Positions 53,501-64,000 of a DNA stretch of 64,000 nucleotides are shown here, one piece after another. The notes beneath the pieces were generated by a model, which worked only from the letters and a program-made list of their open reading frames with translations, made no database searches and was not told where the DNA came from. Position 1 is the stretch's first letter; every line of letters starts with the position of its first letter. A program made the translations under genes and the position numbers. Source of the stretch: Apostichopus japonicus (taxonomy: Eukaryota > Echinodermata > Holothuroidea > Aspidochirotida > Stichopodidae); contig NC_092572.1 of assembly GCF_037975245.1 (NCBI RefSeq), forward strand, positions 28,625,989 to 28,689,988, in the 5' to 3' direction.

Positions 53501-55304
53501 GATAATGAATGTATCGTGCTAATTGTAATCACATGACCTGACTGAGTATGGTGGACACACACTGTAGGTGTGGTCGAGTGTGCACTGATATGTTTCTGTC
53601 TACCGTATAGCTTGCCAAATACGTATACACCATAATGTGAAGTTAACACTGAAGCCTCCGTATAGGGATATGGGGCCGTATAGGGATATGGGGATAGTAT
53701 GTTTATATAACAGTATATATATAGAAGGAACTCGTGATTCTTCACTAGACGTATCACAGTCTTGATTACATGGTTACAGCCTCGATGTGAGAGGACTATA
53801 GTTTTAAGAGTGGATAAAGTTGTCTGGCTTTTTCGTGCCCATGCTCTCTCCTCAGTAACATGTACTTTTACTTCTGACAAAAAAGGTAACGTGCAGTAAC
53901 ATAGTCTTGCACTGTACACTAATTAATGTTCAAACTCACTATATATGATCCGCACACCATCACCGCTGTAGGTTTAGTACGTCACAAAATGTCCTCAATG
54001 TGGAGGGTGCATGTTGATAAATGTCAACGTAAATCTGCACAACGACTACATGAACAGACATGTAGATTGACAGACACATAGATATACATACACCAACAAC
54101 CAAAAAAAGGAAAGAAAATAAAAACAGCAACTACTCTTAATTGTTGACAAGAAAAAAAAACGAAAAAAAAAACAATGTGCCACAGTGATAGCCTAGTATG
54201 TATTTGTGGTATCACATCGTTTGACTATTAAACGACTGTCACGTCTTCATGGAAAGCCATATGAGCCAAATGACCAATCGTGTTATTCTCAGTTGTGGCA
54301 AAGATTTTGATATTTTGGGTCACAACGGGTATAGGGTGTCTCTATAAATTTGTTTTTGTTTTCCCATCAGTTTTGTATGATACTGTATGATAAATTCTTT
54401 GGGACTTTTAATAGGGGGATTGTGTTAGTCACCACTTTAAGGTATTTATGCCTGTCATTCCACATGGATCTTGACGAAAAAATGCTCTTTTTTATCTTTT
54501 TCTTTCACTTTATTATTTTTTTTTTCTTTGTTTTGTCACACATTCATATCCGGTTTTATCTTTTCGGTTTCAAACTGTAATTATAGGTCAAAAGGTCGTG
54601 TACAGGTTATTGAGGAATGTTTTTAAATGATGGAAAGAAAATTATGTAGAAAGATCAATGTATATTGAAAAGAGATATTTTCAAAGAAATTCAAAAAACA
54701 ATCAATTTATCTGTCTTGTTATTCTTTCGTTTTCAAACTTTACATTTCCTTCTGTGTTGAGAGTTTTACGTCGAATAATCACAATTTGCATGGTGACCCT
54801 GGCGCCCTCGGAGTAGAAATCCTGGATCCGCCATTGTATATGACCATTATATGAAATATAGATAACCGATTGCATGAATCTACAAAAATCACGTCAAAAA
54901 TGATGAAAATGGGCAAAATCTTCGCAGGTTTGACAATAAAGTTAGTTTTTAACTCGTAGGGCAATTTTTGTCTTCTGTGGAGTAAAAGGTTTACCAAGTT
55001 ACTAAACCGATGTAAGCAAATAATTGTATAATGACAACTATCTCTTAGGTACATTGATGATTAGCCTAATCATTATCTCTGTTGACATATTGAATGCATT
55101 GGTCAGAATGATTGCAAAGTGACACATCAAAAGTACGCTCGCAACTAGTGCCAATGCATATCATCAAAAATGGATTTAACATAAAACCCATACTTCAACT
55201 TATACAAAGTCGTCCGTTTATTCTAATGTCTCCATCCCCACCTCACACCTCCCAATATCCTCTACACCCTGATGGTAACCCACAGTTACGCTCTTTGACA
55301 TATA
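50521..55304. other. intergenic stretch, no recognised gene
   Basis: Open frames of up to 147 codons occur (52025-52468 +, 53482-53919 -), but none has a recognisable domain or splice support. A palindrome-containing block at 50971-51012 partly resembles the body of the U2-headed insertion. CRE octamers are at 53009-53016 and 53340-53347. A lone hAT-like terminus (CCTGGATCCGCCATTG) lies near 54820-54834. Confidence 0.45.
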
Positions 55305-55891
55305 ACCCCCGCCAGTGGCGGAGCTAGGGGTATTGGTCGGGGGGGGGCGAGAATGGCCTGTAGGGGCGCTTTCGAAACTATCTAAATAGAGCGCCACCGC
55401 AGGTTGGCGCGGAGCTTACAGAAACATTTTGAGTAAAGATACTCCCTAGATCGCCGAAAAATGACCCTTTCCGGGCCTTGCTAATTTGCAGATAAAGGTG
55501 CCATCGCCATTTGTGACAACTCGGAAGTTTATATGGGCGTTGAAAGTACATGCGCTTCATCACATCCCTGTGGTATCTGTGTGAGTGCTCACGTTTCCGA
55601 AAAAAATAGATCGTAAATCCCGTACAGTTCTTGGAAATAGTTTCGTACAACGGAATTAAGAGCCGATAAATTAAAGACCACCGTACGTTAGAGCATTTTG
55701 TCAGAAAATTACATCAACAATATGTGACAAATGTCAATAGGTAGATGAGCGCGCACTAAAAAAGCCAATAATCGCGAATAAGTAAAAAGTGGTAAAAAGC
55801 TGAAAAGGTCGCCAGCTGTCAATTTGAGTCCGTCGGGGGGGGGGGGGCATCCGCCCCCTGACTGTATGGACGCTCCGCCACTGACCCCCGC
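55305..55891 (+). mobile_element. hAT-type MITE, 571 bp, with 8-bp target-site duplication
   Basis: The element spans 55313-55883. It starts CAGTGGCGGAGC and ends GCTCCGCCACTG, a perfect 12-bp terminal inverted repeat of hAT type. It is flanked by identical 8-bp direct repeats ACCCCCGC at 55305-55312 and 55884-55891, the target-duplication length diagnostic for hAT. G-rich subterminal runs lie inside both ends. There is no transposase; the longest internal open frame (minus, 55378-55650) has no hAT domain. It must have been mobilised in trans. Confidence 0.9.
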
Positions 55892-58800
55892 CCTCAACAC
55901 CTCGAGAGGATGGTAGATCGACGGTGCTGTAACTTGAATTCGGAGCAGTCTGGTGAGCGATGAAATAGCGAAAATGCTGTTAGTGTTGCTTGCAGTGTTC
56001 TGCAACCTTTATGGATTGTCAAACATTGACGCTATTACTCGTGCATATAAATATATAGCTTTCGATTGATGTATAATTATTTTAGAACATGAAGAGGCCG
56101 CCAAAATGAGTTTTTTTTTCACGTGTGTATTTTCCTCCTTATATCGGGATGCCACGAGACAGGATCCATCTGGCCAAACATCAAATCTGGCTTTCTTCGC
56201 CTTCGCTGTCAATATTTGCATTGTAGTCTTTCATAAACATGAGACGATTTATCAAAGTACTTAACATTGTTTCCAGATATGCTAGAAATTCAAATAATGG
56301 TCACTCATCTTCAAATTTGAACAATCATTTCAAACTCAACCGCAAAGGATTACTCGCAGAAATGTAAGCATTTTATTCCCTCATTTCACGGCATCTGGGT
56401 ATTAAACCTTCATTGGGCACACGCACCACCAAAAGGGAAGTAAAACCTACATTTTGAGGTCGCCCAAAAGAACACTGAGCCATTTTACTTGCAGTGAAAG
56501 TTGTCAACTTTCTTTACCATTGAACGTGCAGACTATACTAGAGTTTGCTGGACTTGGACAGTAATTAAAGTTTGTCGCTTGAATATCCCAACTGTTAAAG
56601 TTATATACCGCAATGAGCTTGCACACTAAATTTCTTCGGTCGTCAGGACAGAGCCTTACAACTGGCATGTACCATATGGCAGCTGTTTTGTTGGATTATC
56701 AATGATATCACTTGTACCTTTCATACCGTAACCATGGTAATTAAGATTTGTAGCTAGAAGAGGGGAAACTTATCATAGAAAAGCGTAAAACCTCATCGGA
56801 AAGAAAGAAAGAATCAACAACAATACATAAACAGCCACATACAGACACAGTAAGCTTAAATAACTTGTGTACCTCATCATTGTTGCCGTGAAGTAATTTT
56901 CCATTGGACCCAAAAATTGGCACTAGCACAGAAATAAACAATAACCAACAACCAATGAGAATCAGTGCATGTCACGCAACATTCCTCCTCCCCAACCCAT
57001 CCCCAACCCCCCCCCCGGGCCCCGACCCCAATCTCGCTCTCCACCTGGATAAACAAATCAGGAAGCCAAAGTAAAAAATCCAAATCACACATGTCTGCCA
57101 ATTCAATATGTACTTCCTATTGCGTGCATATGGGACCGTGAATGTGTAAGTGTAAATGTTGATCTATGTTAATGTATCTGATAATTAAGTTCACTTTTGT
57201 GCAAATTTATTCATTTGAAAGTAAAAATAGCAAACTGCTGCCATGTAAGAAGTGCAAAATTATCGATATATTACAGAGGAAATTTAAGCAAATGTTGCTT
57301 TATTTATTCAACTTGAAGCGGTCGAAAACGATCGGAAATAAATAAAACCAAATAATATAAACAGAAAAAAAGAAACAGATGTTGCCTATAAGAGAAACAA
57401 TTTCAAAAGGGAAAAACATGTTTTTTCTTTGTACATATGTGCACAGTTTTCTATTTGCAACCGACACTGCATGGAGCATATAGATGGTATTTGAAGGAGA
57501 TAACTGCATGAAGATGCAAGGGCAACCACGTTTGAGTTTAAAACTAGTTTACCGTTGATGCTAAGGGAACATGCACAGAATAGTTTTAATTTTAATGTAA
57601 ACTAACAAGTGCGGCTCTGTGTGTAAATATCCTTCCAATTTGCGTCTACAACATTTTAATCGCATCTGTTTTTTGTTTTTGTTTATGAATTTCCATCGCT
57701 GCCAACAATATCAAAACACTTTACAAAACCAAACAACAATAACAACAACAATAATAAACCGCCATGATGCATGAAAAAGAAAAAAAACACGAAGAATGAT
57801 AAAACGAGACCTTATACCAGATAATAAGACACGAATAAAAACTAAACTCAAATCCTTAGAACACCTTCCAACAGTGACTAAAAAGCCGATAATGATGATG
57901 TATATATGGATTTCATTAGCTGTCACGAGTATGCTTGACGCAAGTCTAACGACTATCGTGCAGCTGGATAAATTTACTGATGAATATTCATTTGTTGTCT
58001 GTTTTGCTCACGAAGTTTGCATTAGTAACATTCGACATTCTAGTACATGCTTTGTTTAATTCACTGACTGCTCCACGGGCATCAATTGAATTTGTGCAAG
58101 TCTTTGTTTCGATTACTTTGCATAAAATGCAGGTAAAGGGTCGGTATGAATAGGCCGGATAAGCAGGTCAGGGCGTGGTATTCGTATTTGGTACTATACT
58201 TGGTGCAAGGGTGCTGGGCGCACCACAGCAGTTACTTGTTGCAGTTGGGCGACGTTAGCGACGTTAGCCCGCAGTACTTCGCTATTTTACTATAGTATAT
58301 GTAGGGGCAACTTAAGTTGAATTCGTGGTAATATATATCTTGTCAGATATCTTAAAGGACCTATCGATACGTGTAAAAGAAGCCGGAAACTGACCGAATT
58401 CCGTAAGTGTCTCAGTTTGTTATGTGTACTAAGTCAAACCTTACTTTGCAGTAGAGGGAACGCAATTAGTTAGTCGTATTTTTGTTTCTTATTTGAGTGA
58501 AGCGAGGCCGGAATATGTTAAACATTGGAAAGCACGTATAAAATATTTGTGAGGAATTTGTTAGTATCGAATGTCTGTACAGGGAGGGCATATTGTGAAT
58601 AGGTGTTAAGAAGGTGTAAAGTATATGGGATCATACAGCGAGATTAATGCATGTTTGATATGTTTCCTATTGCCGATGCAACGTCTTATTTGTGTGAAAT
58701 ATTTGTTTATACAATGCGTACATTTTACGATTTGTTTCAGGGTTTTTGTCCCTGGTTCCGAGGATTGAATAAAGCTCAAAGTAAAGACACACGCCACCCG

Positions 58801-59456
58801 AGTATTTACGTTGTCCAGTCGAATAGTTTTACCTTACCCATGACATTAGCCAATGACTTTAACTCCCTCAGCCGCAAAATTATTAAAGGCGTCATGTCAT
58901 GACGTCACATCTCCCCCTCCACGCACATTGTTTAATGGGCTCTTTGAAGTCAAAACAGCAGGACAGCGAGACCTAGAACGTATTTGCAATGTCTGAAATT
59001 GGTATTTTGGTCGTCTTACTCACCATTTCTTACCAATGTTTAAAACACTGTACCCGCTGCAATTGGTCTTTAGAACAGGAACGTTTAATTTTACTCTTCG
59101 AAACCTTAGTATAGCTCACAGTTTGTTCCATTAAATGGGGGCGTTGATGCGATATAACTCCCTAACTTTCTCGTTCGTGTTTTGTTCCTTCATTTGCCTC
59201 TCTCCTGCAAACACCGACACTAAGGGTCGTTCGAGAAAGAGCATATATTTATGCTTCGCGGAGTACCGTTTTCTATGATGTCTTTGGCTTCTGCATGAGT
59301 ACTTGATATTATCAAGTAAACCAGTGAAAGACTCCAAAGCTAAAACAGAGTTGTGCTATGCGTTCCGGTAATTATAAAACGCTATGGGAAGGAAATTTCA
59401 AATAGGTATCACAGAAAACCAAACATAAAATCTTATTTCAGGGAAGATAGTTTAAC
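55892..59456. other. intergenic stretch, no recognised gene
   Basis: Only short unrecognised open frames. A CRE octamer is at 58900-58907, a C-run at about 57008-57018 and a (GCGACGTTA)2 duplication at about 58247-58266. Confidence 0.5.
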
Positions 59457-59530
59457 CAGTGCCGGATTCAGACTTGGTGAGGCCCTAAGCTATAAAAGGC
59501 TTGGAGGACCCTTTTTATTGCAAAATTACA
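59457..59530 (+). mobile_element. possible hAT-like element terminus
   Basis: CAGTGCCGGATTCAGACTTGGTGAGGCCCTAAGC resembles the start of common hAT-type non-autonomous elements. The opposite terminus was not found; the Penelope-like fragment begins ~100 bp downstream and may have interrupted it. Confidence 0.35.
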
Positions 59531-59586
59531 CCAAAAGGTCTAATAAAAATTGAAAACATATAGGCCTATACATTTTAATTATTTAT

Positions 59587-61108
59587 TTGTTTGTGAACCA
59601 CTTCATCAAACCTCTTGTTCCTCAGATTAATTCTTATATCCATGACACTCCAGATTTCCTCAGGAAACTTGAAGATATCAAGAACCAAATCCCCAGTACA
59701 GCCATCATCGGTACTTTCGCCGTCACTTCTCTTTACATTAACATCCCTCATGCTGAAGGTATCGCAGCCACTTGTGCAGCCCTGTCTAAGAAGGTCCACC
59801 CTTGTCCACCCATCTCTGACATCAAAGTTCTCATGCAACAGGTTCTCACCAAAAACAACTTCATGTTCATGGACAAGCATTACCTTCAAAGACACGGGAC
59901 TGCCATGGGAACCAGGAAAGCTCCTTCATTTTCTTGCCTGTTTATGTCTAGCATTGAAGAACGCATGCTCAGTACAGCTCCCTGTCGCCCCCTTATCTGG
60001 TGGCGCTACATAAATGACATCTTCTTCGTTTGGACCAGTGATGAGGATAGCCTGCTCACCTTCATCAATCACATCAATTGTTTCCACAACACCATCACAT
60101 TCACCTCTGATTACTCTCACCGACAGATTAACTTTCTCGATGTGACTGTTCGCAAGGAACACGGTTCTCTCTCTACAGACTTATACACCAAGCCCATGCA
60201 CAGACACACACCAGTATCTCCATTCTTCAAGCTGCCATCCCCGTCACTGCAAGTCTGGAATTGCCTATAGTCAAGCACTTCGTCTTCGTCGCATTTGCTC
60301 TAACAATTCCTCTTTCATTCGCCATACAGATGCTTTGGAAAACACCTTACTGCCAGGGGTCATTGTGCCAGATGGGTGCGTGAAGCCATTCAGAGAGTAC
60401 GCTCCCTTTCCAGATCATCTATTTTGGCAGTGAAGGACAAAAAGGGACGAGATTGCGACAACAAGCTGCCCCTGGTTGTTACTTTCCACCCAAATCTTCC
60501 TCCTCTTCAGAAAATCACCTCTAACAACCACAACATTCTCCTCACTTCAGATAGACTCCAACGAGCCGTACCTGAATAAACCCATCATCGCCTACAGACG
60601 ACCACGCAACCTACGAGACCTTCTTGTGCGTACTGCTGTTCCACCTCTAACTTCTAACCCTACACCCATTCAGCATGGTACTTTCAAATGTGATCGTACT
60701 TCGAGATGCATCATCTGCAGCCACCACATTGTTGAATCCAATTCCATCACCAGCCACAGCATGCAACTCACACACAAGACTAAGGGTCACATCACTTGCA
60801 AAACCATTAATGTCATCTATCTGATCGCTTGTAGAGTTTGCGGCATCCAGTATGTTGGCGAAACCAAAACCACCCCCAAGAAGCGATTCTATGGTCACAG
60901 ATCCACAGTCAACACCATGAAGACTGAGACCCCAGTTGGAGAACATTTTAACCTTCCCAACCATACTATTAGCGACATGTCCCTACAGGGGATTGAATCC
61001 TTAGGTAGCCGTCCTGACCTAGTACGAATCAGCAGAGAGAGGCTGTGGATGCAACGCCTTCGCGACATTCAACCTCATGGGCTCAACATTCAGGAAGGAC
61101 ATGACTAA
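59587..61108 (+). pseudogene. Penelope-like retroelement: truncated reverse transcriptase plus GIY-YIG endonuclease
   Basis: The first frame (59587 to about 60205) carries reverse-transcriptase motifs of Penelope-like elements: VTSLYINIPH, the HGTAMGTRKAPS motif, and RYINDIFFVW at the catalytic YxDD position, where Asn replaces the first Asp. Then come NFLDVTV and DLYTKP. The frame shifts near 60205 in an ACAC run, again near 60355 and near 60545. It then continues (about 60550-61108) through a Cys-containing linker (CDRTSRCIICSHH) into a GIY-YIG domain, with VIYLIACRVCGIQYVGET and the downstream Arg/His of KKRFYGHR. The N-terminal RT motifs are missing. At least three frameshifts and the altered YxDD make it a dead, 5'-truncated copy. 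Confidence 0.9.
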
Positions 61109-61351
61109 CTTTTCAACACCTTTCTGTCTTTGTCCTTCTCAAGTTTATTCCCTACCTCGTTCCCTTAATCCTCTCTTTATCCCTCCACTGTTTATCTCCT
61201 ACCTCTCCTCTTCCCATGTTGCTTTCTTCTCTGCATCCCATGTCTACTAATCCCCTTACATCTATCTCATTGTGTTCACCGTGCTCATTAACCTGAGTGT
61301 CTGTATTTTGTGCGTGGTTTTGTCTCTTCTGTTACTGTTACTTGTCATTTA
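61109..61351. other. 3' region of the Penelope-like element
   Basis: Pyrimidine-rich non-coding sequence between the element's stop codon and the first hammerhead motif, as in Penelope-like elements. Confidence 0.5.
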
Positions 61352-61390
61352 GCCTCTGATGAAGATCCTGCTAGGATCGAAACGTCAGGC
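61352..61390 (+). ncRNA. hammerhead ribozyme motif 1 (Penelope-associated)
   Basis: Stem I is GCCT (61352-61355) with AGGC (61387-61390). The conserved core CTGATGA is at 61356-61362. Stem II is six base pairs, GATCCT/AGGATC (61364-61369 and 61373-61378), closed by GCT. Then come GAAA at 61379-61382 and CGTC with predicted cleavage after C61386. Stem III is reduced to the self-complementary ACGT without a loop, which suggests it works best as a dimer. Hammerhead motifs of this type are known in Penelope-like elements; activity here is not shown. Confidence 0.8.
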
Positions 61391-62614
61391 GAACTTACTT
61401 TTACACATTAATTATTTCATAGAAGTTCACAGTAGGACATCTTTCTATCTGGCAGTGTATGGTCACTGTAGTGAAGTTGAAGGAATCGCTCGTCATACGT
61501 TACGACGGGTTAAGTCATGTAGTGAAAGTTGTTTACTGTTCTCAATAAACGTCAACCCCATCCGCACAGTTACCCACAACATCCAAAGTATAACTGTGAG
61601 GATGGAGGTTTATAGCGCCCTCGATATGAGGGAATGTGTGGGGAGGGGGTGGGCCATACTTCACGTTTGCGAGGAAGAATTCACTAGTTGTTTAAATGAT
61701 TAAAGTTTAGTTTGCATTAGACTTGTACGTGGCTTTGTACTGGAATGCAAGTAGGTGTACAATAACCTTAAGCCCGAAGCCGACACACTACGATGTTATA
61801 GTTCAACGAGTCCGGCAGACCGGTAGCTTTGCTGGGATCCCGGGGAGGCGCCCCATCATGAAGATTGGTAAGCCCATCCCCACCCTCCTCTCCCCCACCC
61901 AGCCTCCATTTGCCAAAAATATCAATATATAGTTTTAATTTCCTAGATTTTCTATACATGGATGGTACAGGTACAGTACCGTGTTAATAGCGCTATATCC
62001 GTACCCTGACTAGTACAAAGCCGTAAAATCTGTTATATTGTAGGCAATGATTCAGAGTCTCAGTTGTATGGCTTAATGACAACAAACCATTCGCGTTATA
62101 GGACCTACAGTATACAGTCATTCCTTGCTTGGCCACCCCACTCCCTCTCTCAACTCAGAATTTCTAGCTACGTTCCCGGAGTGACGTCACTAGTTCATAT
62201 GAGATTTAGTTCGTTTTTCATTAATATTTCACATATTGTGTTTTTTTTAATGAGATTTCTAAATGTCCTTCAATTAGGCTAAATGAGTAATGATAAAAAC
62301 AAATAAGGAACAAGGACGAAAATGACCACCTTGAAACTTACATTCTTCAAATCTTCAAACATCTTACACAATGTTACCTTGGAACGTGGACAAATCACGG
62401 ATGAAACCATTGTTTTCTTTTAACTTTTTCCATTCGCACGAAAAACCTAAAGCTTGGTGACGTCACTAACTCGTAAGTGCCAGCAAACGTGTCCACTACA
62501 TGCTACATTTTTCACTGAGAATGAAAAGTTAGGGTAGCAATAATTTTGTAGACCGTTCATAAACACTGTTATCAGTCCAGGTTAGATATCTGCTACAGTT
62601 TTATTAATTTCATT
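61391..62614. other. non-coding stretch between the two hammerhead motifs
   Basis: No recognised protein. A CRE octamer lies at 62182-62189 and another at 62458-62465. The cleavage sites of the flanking ribozyme motifs are 1266 bases apart. Confidence 0.5.
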
Positions 62615-62659
62615 TAAGCCTCTGAAGAAGATCCTGCTAGGATCGAAACGTCAGGCTTA
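62615..62659 (+). ncRNA. hammerhead ribozyme motif 2
   Basis: Stem I has seven base pairs, TAAGCCT (62615-62621) with AGGCTTA (62653-62659). The core is CTGAAGA (62622-62628, fitting CUGANGA). Stem II is GATCCT/AGGATC with a GCT loop (62630-62644), then GAAA (62645-62648) and CGTC with predicted cleavage after C62652. It is nearly identical to motif 1 from the core to the cleavage site and is followed by the same TTACTTTTACA. Confidence 0.8.
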
Positions 62660-63018
62660 CTTTTACAGTTTTATTTATTAAGAAATTATCCTGTAAACAA
62701 GTGTTCGATATCAACTAAAGTGACTGGACTATTTTCACATGTGTAAGAACGCACATTTGTTACCGCAACCAGGACGAACAACCTAGCCTACTCAGGATCA
62801 AACCACGCAATCCTGATCAACAGTAAGGGGAGGAACATAATCCCGCAAGGGCGATCAACATTGTATTGTCGACGCTCGCGCGGGCAGCGACCCGATACGT
62901 CCATTTGTTTGCGCTTGTCACTTCCGCACATACGCAGAATGGCGCGGGGAACCCAATGACTACTAGCTGATTGATTTGTAAACAGTCATCGTGACTTTTC
63001 GCGCTTGCGTAATGCTCG
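62660..63018. other. non-coding stretch, nothing recognised
   Basis: No gene. Moderately CpG-rich around 62870-63010. Confidence 0.5.
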
Positions 63019-63624
63019 TGTGTTTACATTCAGACAGGGGACCCGATTGTTTCTACTGTTCAAATCGACGTACCTTAAACTTAACGATACCCTTAATAAT
63101 AGTATTTCTTCTGAGGACGTGGTGATTCTTTAAATAATGTCCGAGGACTAGTAATTCCTTTGTTTATGTCATCAGTCAGGATACAAAAGAAATTCACTCA
63201 CACACACACTCACAAACGGGTGTGTTTTACAATCAGACTGGGGACCCGATTGTTGTTTCCATTGTTCAAATCCACATACCATAACCTTAAAAATACCTCT
63301 TAACATTAAACTTCTTTTGAGGACGTCGTGATTCTTTTCTCATAACGTTGGAGGACTTGGAATTCCATTGTACAAGTCCTCAGTCAGAATACAAACCAAG
63401 TGTACACACACGCATACACATGCGTAGTTTACATTCAGACAGAGCACCCCATTGTTTTTGTTTTGCATTGTTCAGATCCATGTACCCTTATCTTAACAAT
63501 ATCCCTTAACATTAGAATGATCACTAGGACGTCGTGATTATTTCCAAATTACATCTGAGGACTTGGAATTCCGTTTTTCCAAGTCCCGGGTCAGAATACG
63601 AAACAGGCGCACACACAAGCAAAC
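63019..63624. repeat. satellite-like tandem repeat, three ~200-bp copies
   Basis: Copies start at 63019, 63221 and 63421. Each contains TTTACATTCAGAC(A/T)G, GACCCGATTGTT (mutated in copy 3), ATTGTTCA(A/G)AT, CCTTAACATTA, GAGGACGTCGTGATT, GAGGACTTGGAATTCC, CAGTCAGAATAC and a closing CACACACA run. Divergence between copies is moderate. Confidence 0.92.
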
Positions 63625-63765
63625 TTGATTATCTAGGTTCCTGATGCTTTCAGCATAGGAACCAAAAACAAATCAAGCATAGAAAACCAGAACATAGCTG
63701 TATTGTCGTAATGTAGCACTCCTTAGGATATGGTCCTTCATTGAGGTAATAAATAGTGGTGACAG

Positions 63766-64000
63766 CCCGATATTCATAAGGTTCTATATTCATAAGGTTC
63801 ATTGTTCATAAGGGTCATTATCCATAAGGTTCATTGTTCATAAGGTTCGCTATTCATAATGAGCAAAAAGGTTCATTGTTCATAAGGCTCGTTATTCATA
63901 ATGAGAAAAAAAGGTTCGTTTTTCATAATTGGTAAAAGGGTTCGATATGCATAATGATGAAAAGGGCCCGATATTCATAATAGGCCGTAGGGTTCGGTAT
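63766..64000. repeat. minisatellite of ATTCATAAGGTTC units running off the window end
   Basis: At least ten units (19-31 bp) of the type TTCATAAGGTTC(A/G)(T/C)T, the later ones carrying an AATGAGAAAAAAGG insert. The array continues past 64000. Confidence 0.9.

Noticed and set aside
53482-53919. 145-codon minus-strand open frame
   Set aside because: Contains short repeat-derived PYPYTAPYPYT, has no recognisable domain and no supporting signals. Treated as chance.
54797-54834. Second hAT MITE
   Set aside because: Only one degenerate terminus (CCTGGATCCGCCATTG) is present. No partner terminus or target duplication was found.

Overview
This is eukaryotic (animal) genomic DNA. It is mostly non-coding, with one confidently readable spliced gene and several mobile-element remains. 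The organism looks like an invertebrate metazoan, most plausibly a marine invertebrate deuterostome such as an echinoderm. The reasons are a single ERF/ETV3-type ETS repressor gene with canonical GT-AG introns, a Penelope-like retroelement with hammerhead ribozymes, a hAT MITE, abundant homopolymer and microsatellite DNA, and mosaic CpG content. The species cannot be named from the sequence.

Layout. Positions 1-16000 are CpG-poor, repeat-rich DNA with no recognisable protein. They hold a SINE-like insertion headed by the 5' end of U2 snRNA (about 93-288, with a 13-bp target-site duplication), several minisatellites, and one convincing small non-coding exon candidate (13793-13858). Between about 16 and 17 kb the sequence switches abruptly to CpG-rich DNA. 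From 17 to 46 kb it is gene-poor but contains promoter-like clusters near 24.2, 31.3 and 38.3 kb, many palindromic CRE octamers, AT-rich simple repeats and small tandem duplications.

The gene. An ERF-like ETS-domain repressor lies on the + strand at 46121-50201, with a polyadenylation signal at 50483. Three coding exons (46121-46378, 47697-47934, 48410-50201) join in frame. They give about 746 residues if translation starts at 46168. The protein has an N-terminal ETS DNA-binding domain and a long Ser/Thr-Pro-rich tail with three SUMO consensus sites, an FxFP ERK-docking motif and the ERF-like C-terminal block. The splice acceptor of the first visible coding exon lies inside a tandem array of about eight acceptor-like units. 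The 5' untranslated exon or exons are not identified with certainty; 24315-24898 and 38302-38942 are the best candidates.

Right end. Downstream lie a complete 571-bp hAT-type MITE (55313-55883) with a perfect 8-bp target duplication, then a 5'-truncated, frameshifted Penelope-like reverse transcriptase/GIY-YIG element (59587-61108). Two hammerhead ribozyme motifs follow (61352 and 62615). The window ends with a 200-bp tandem repeat (three copies) and a short minisatellite that runs off the edge.
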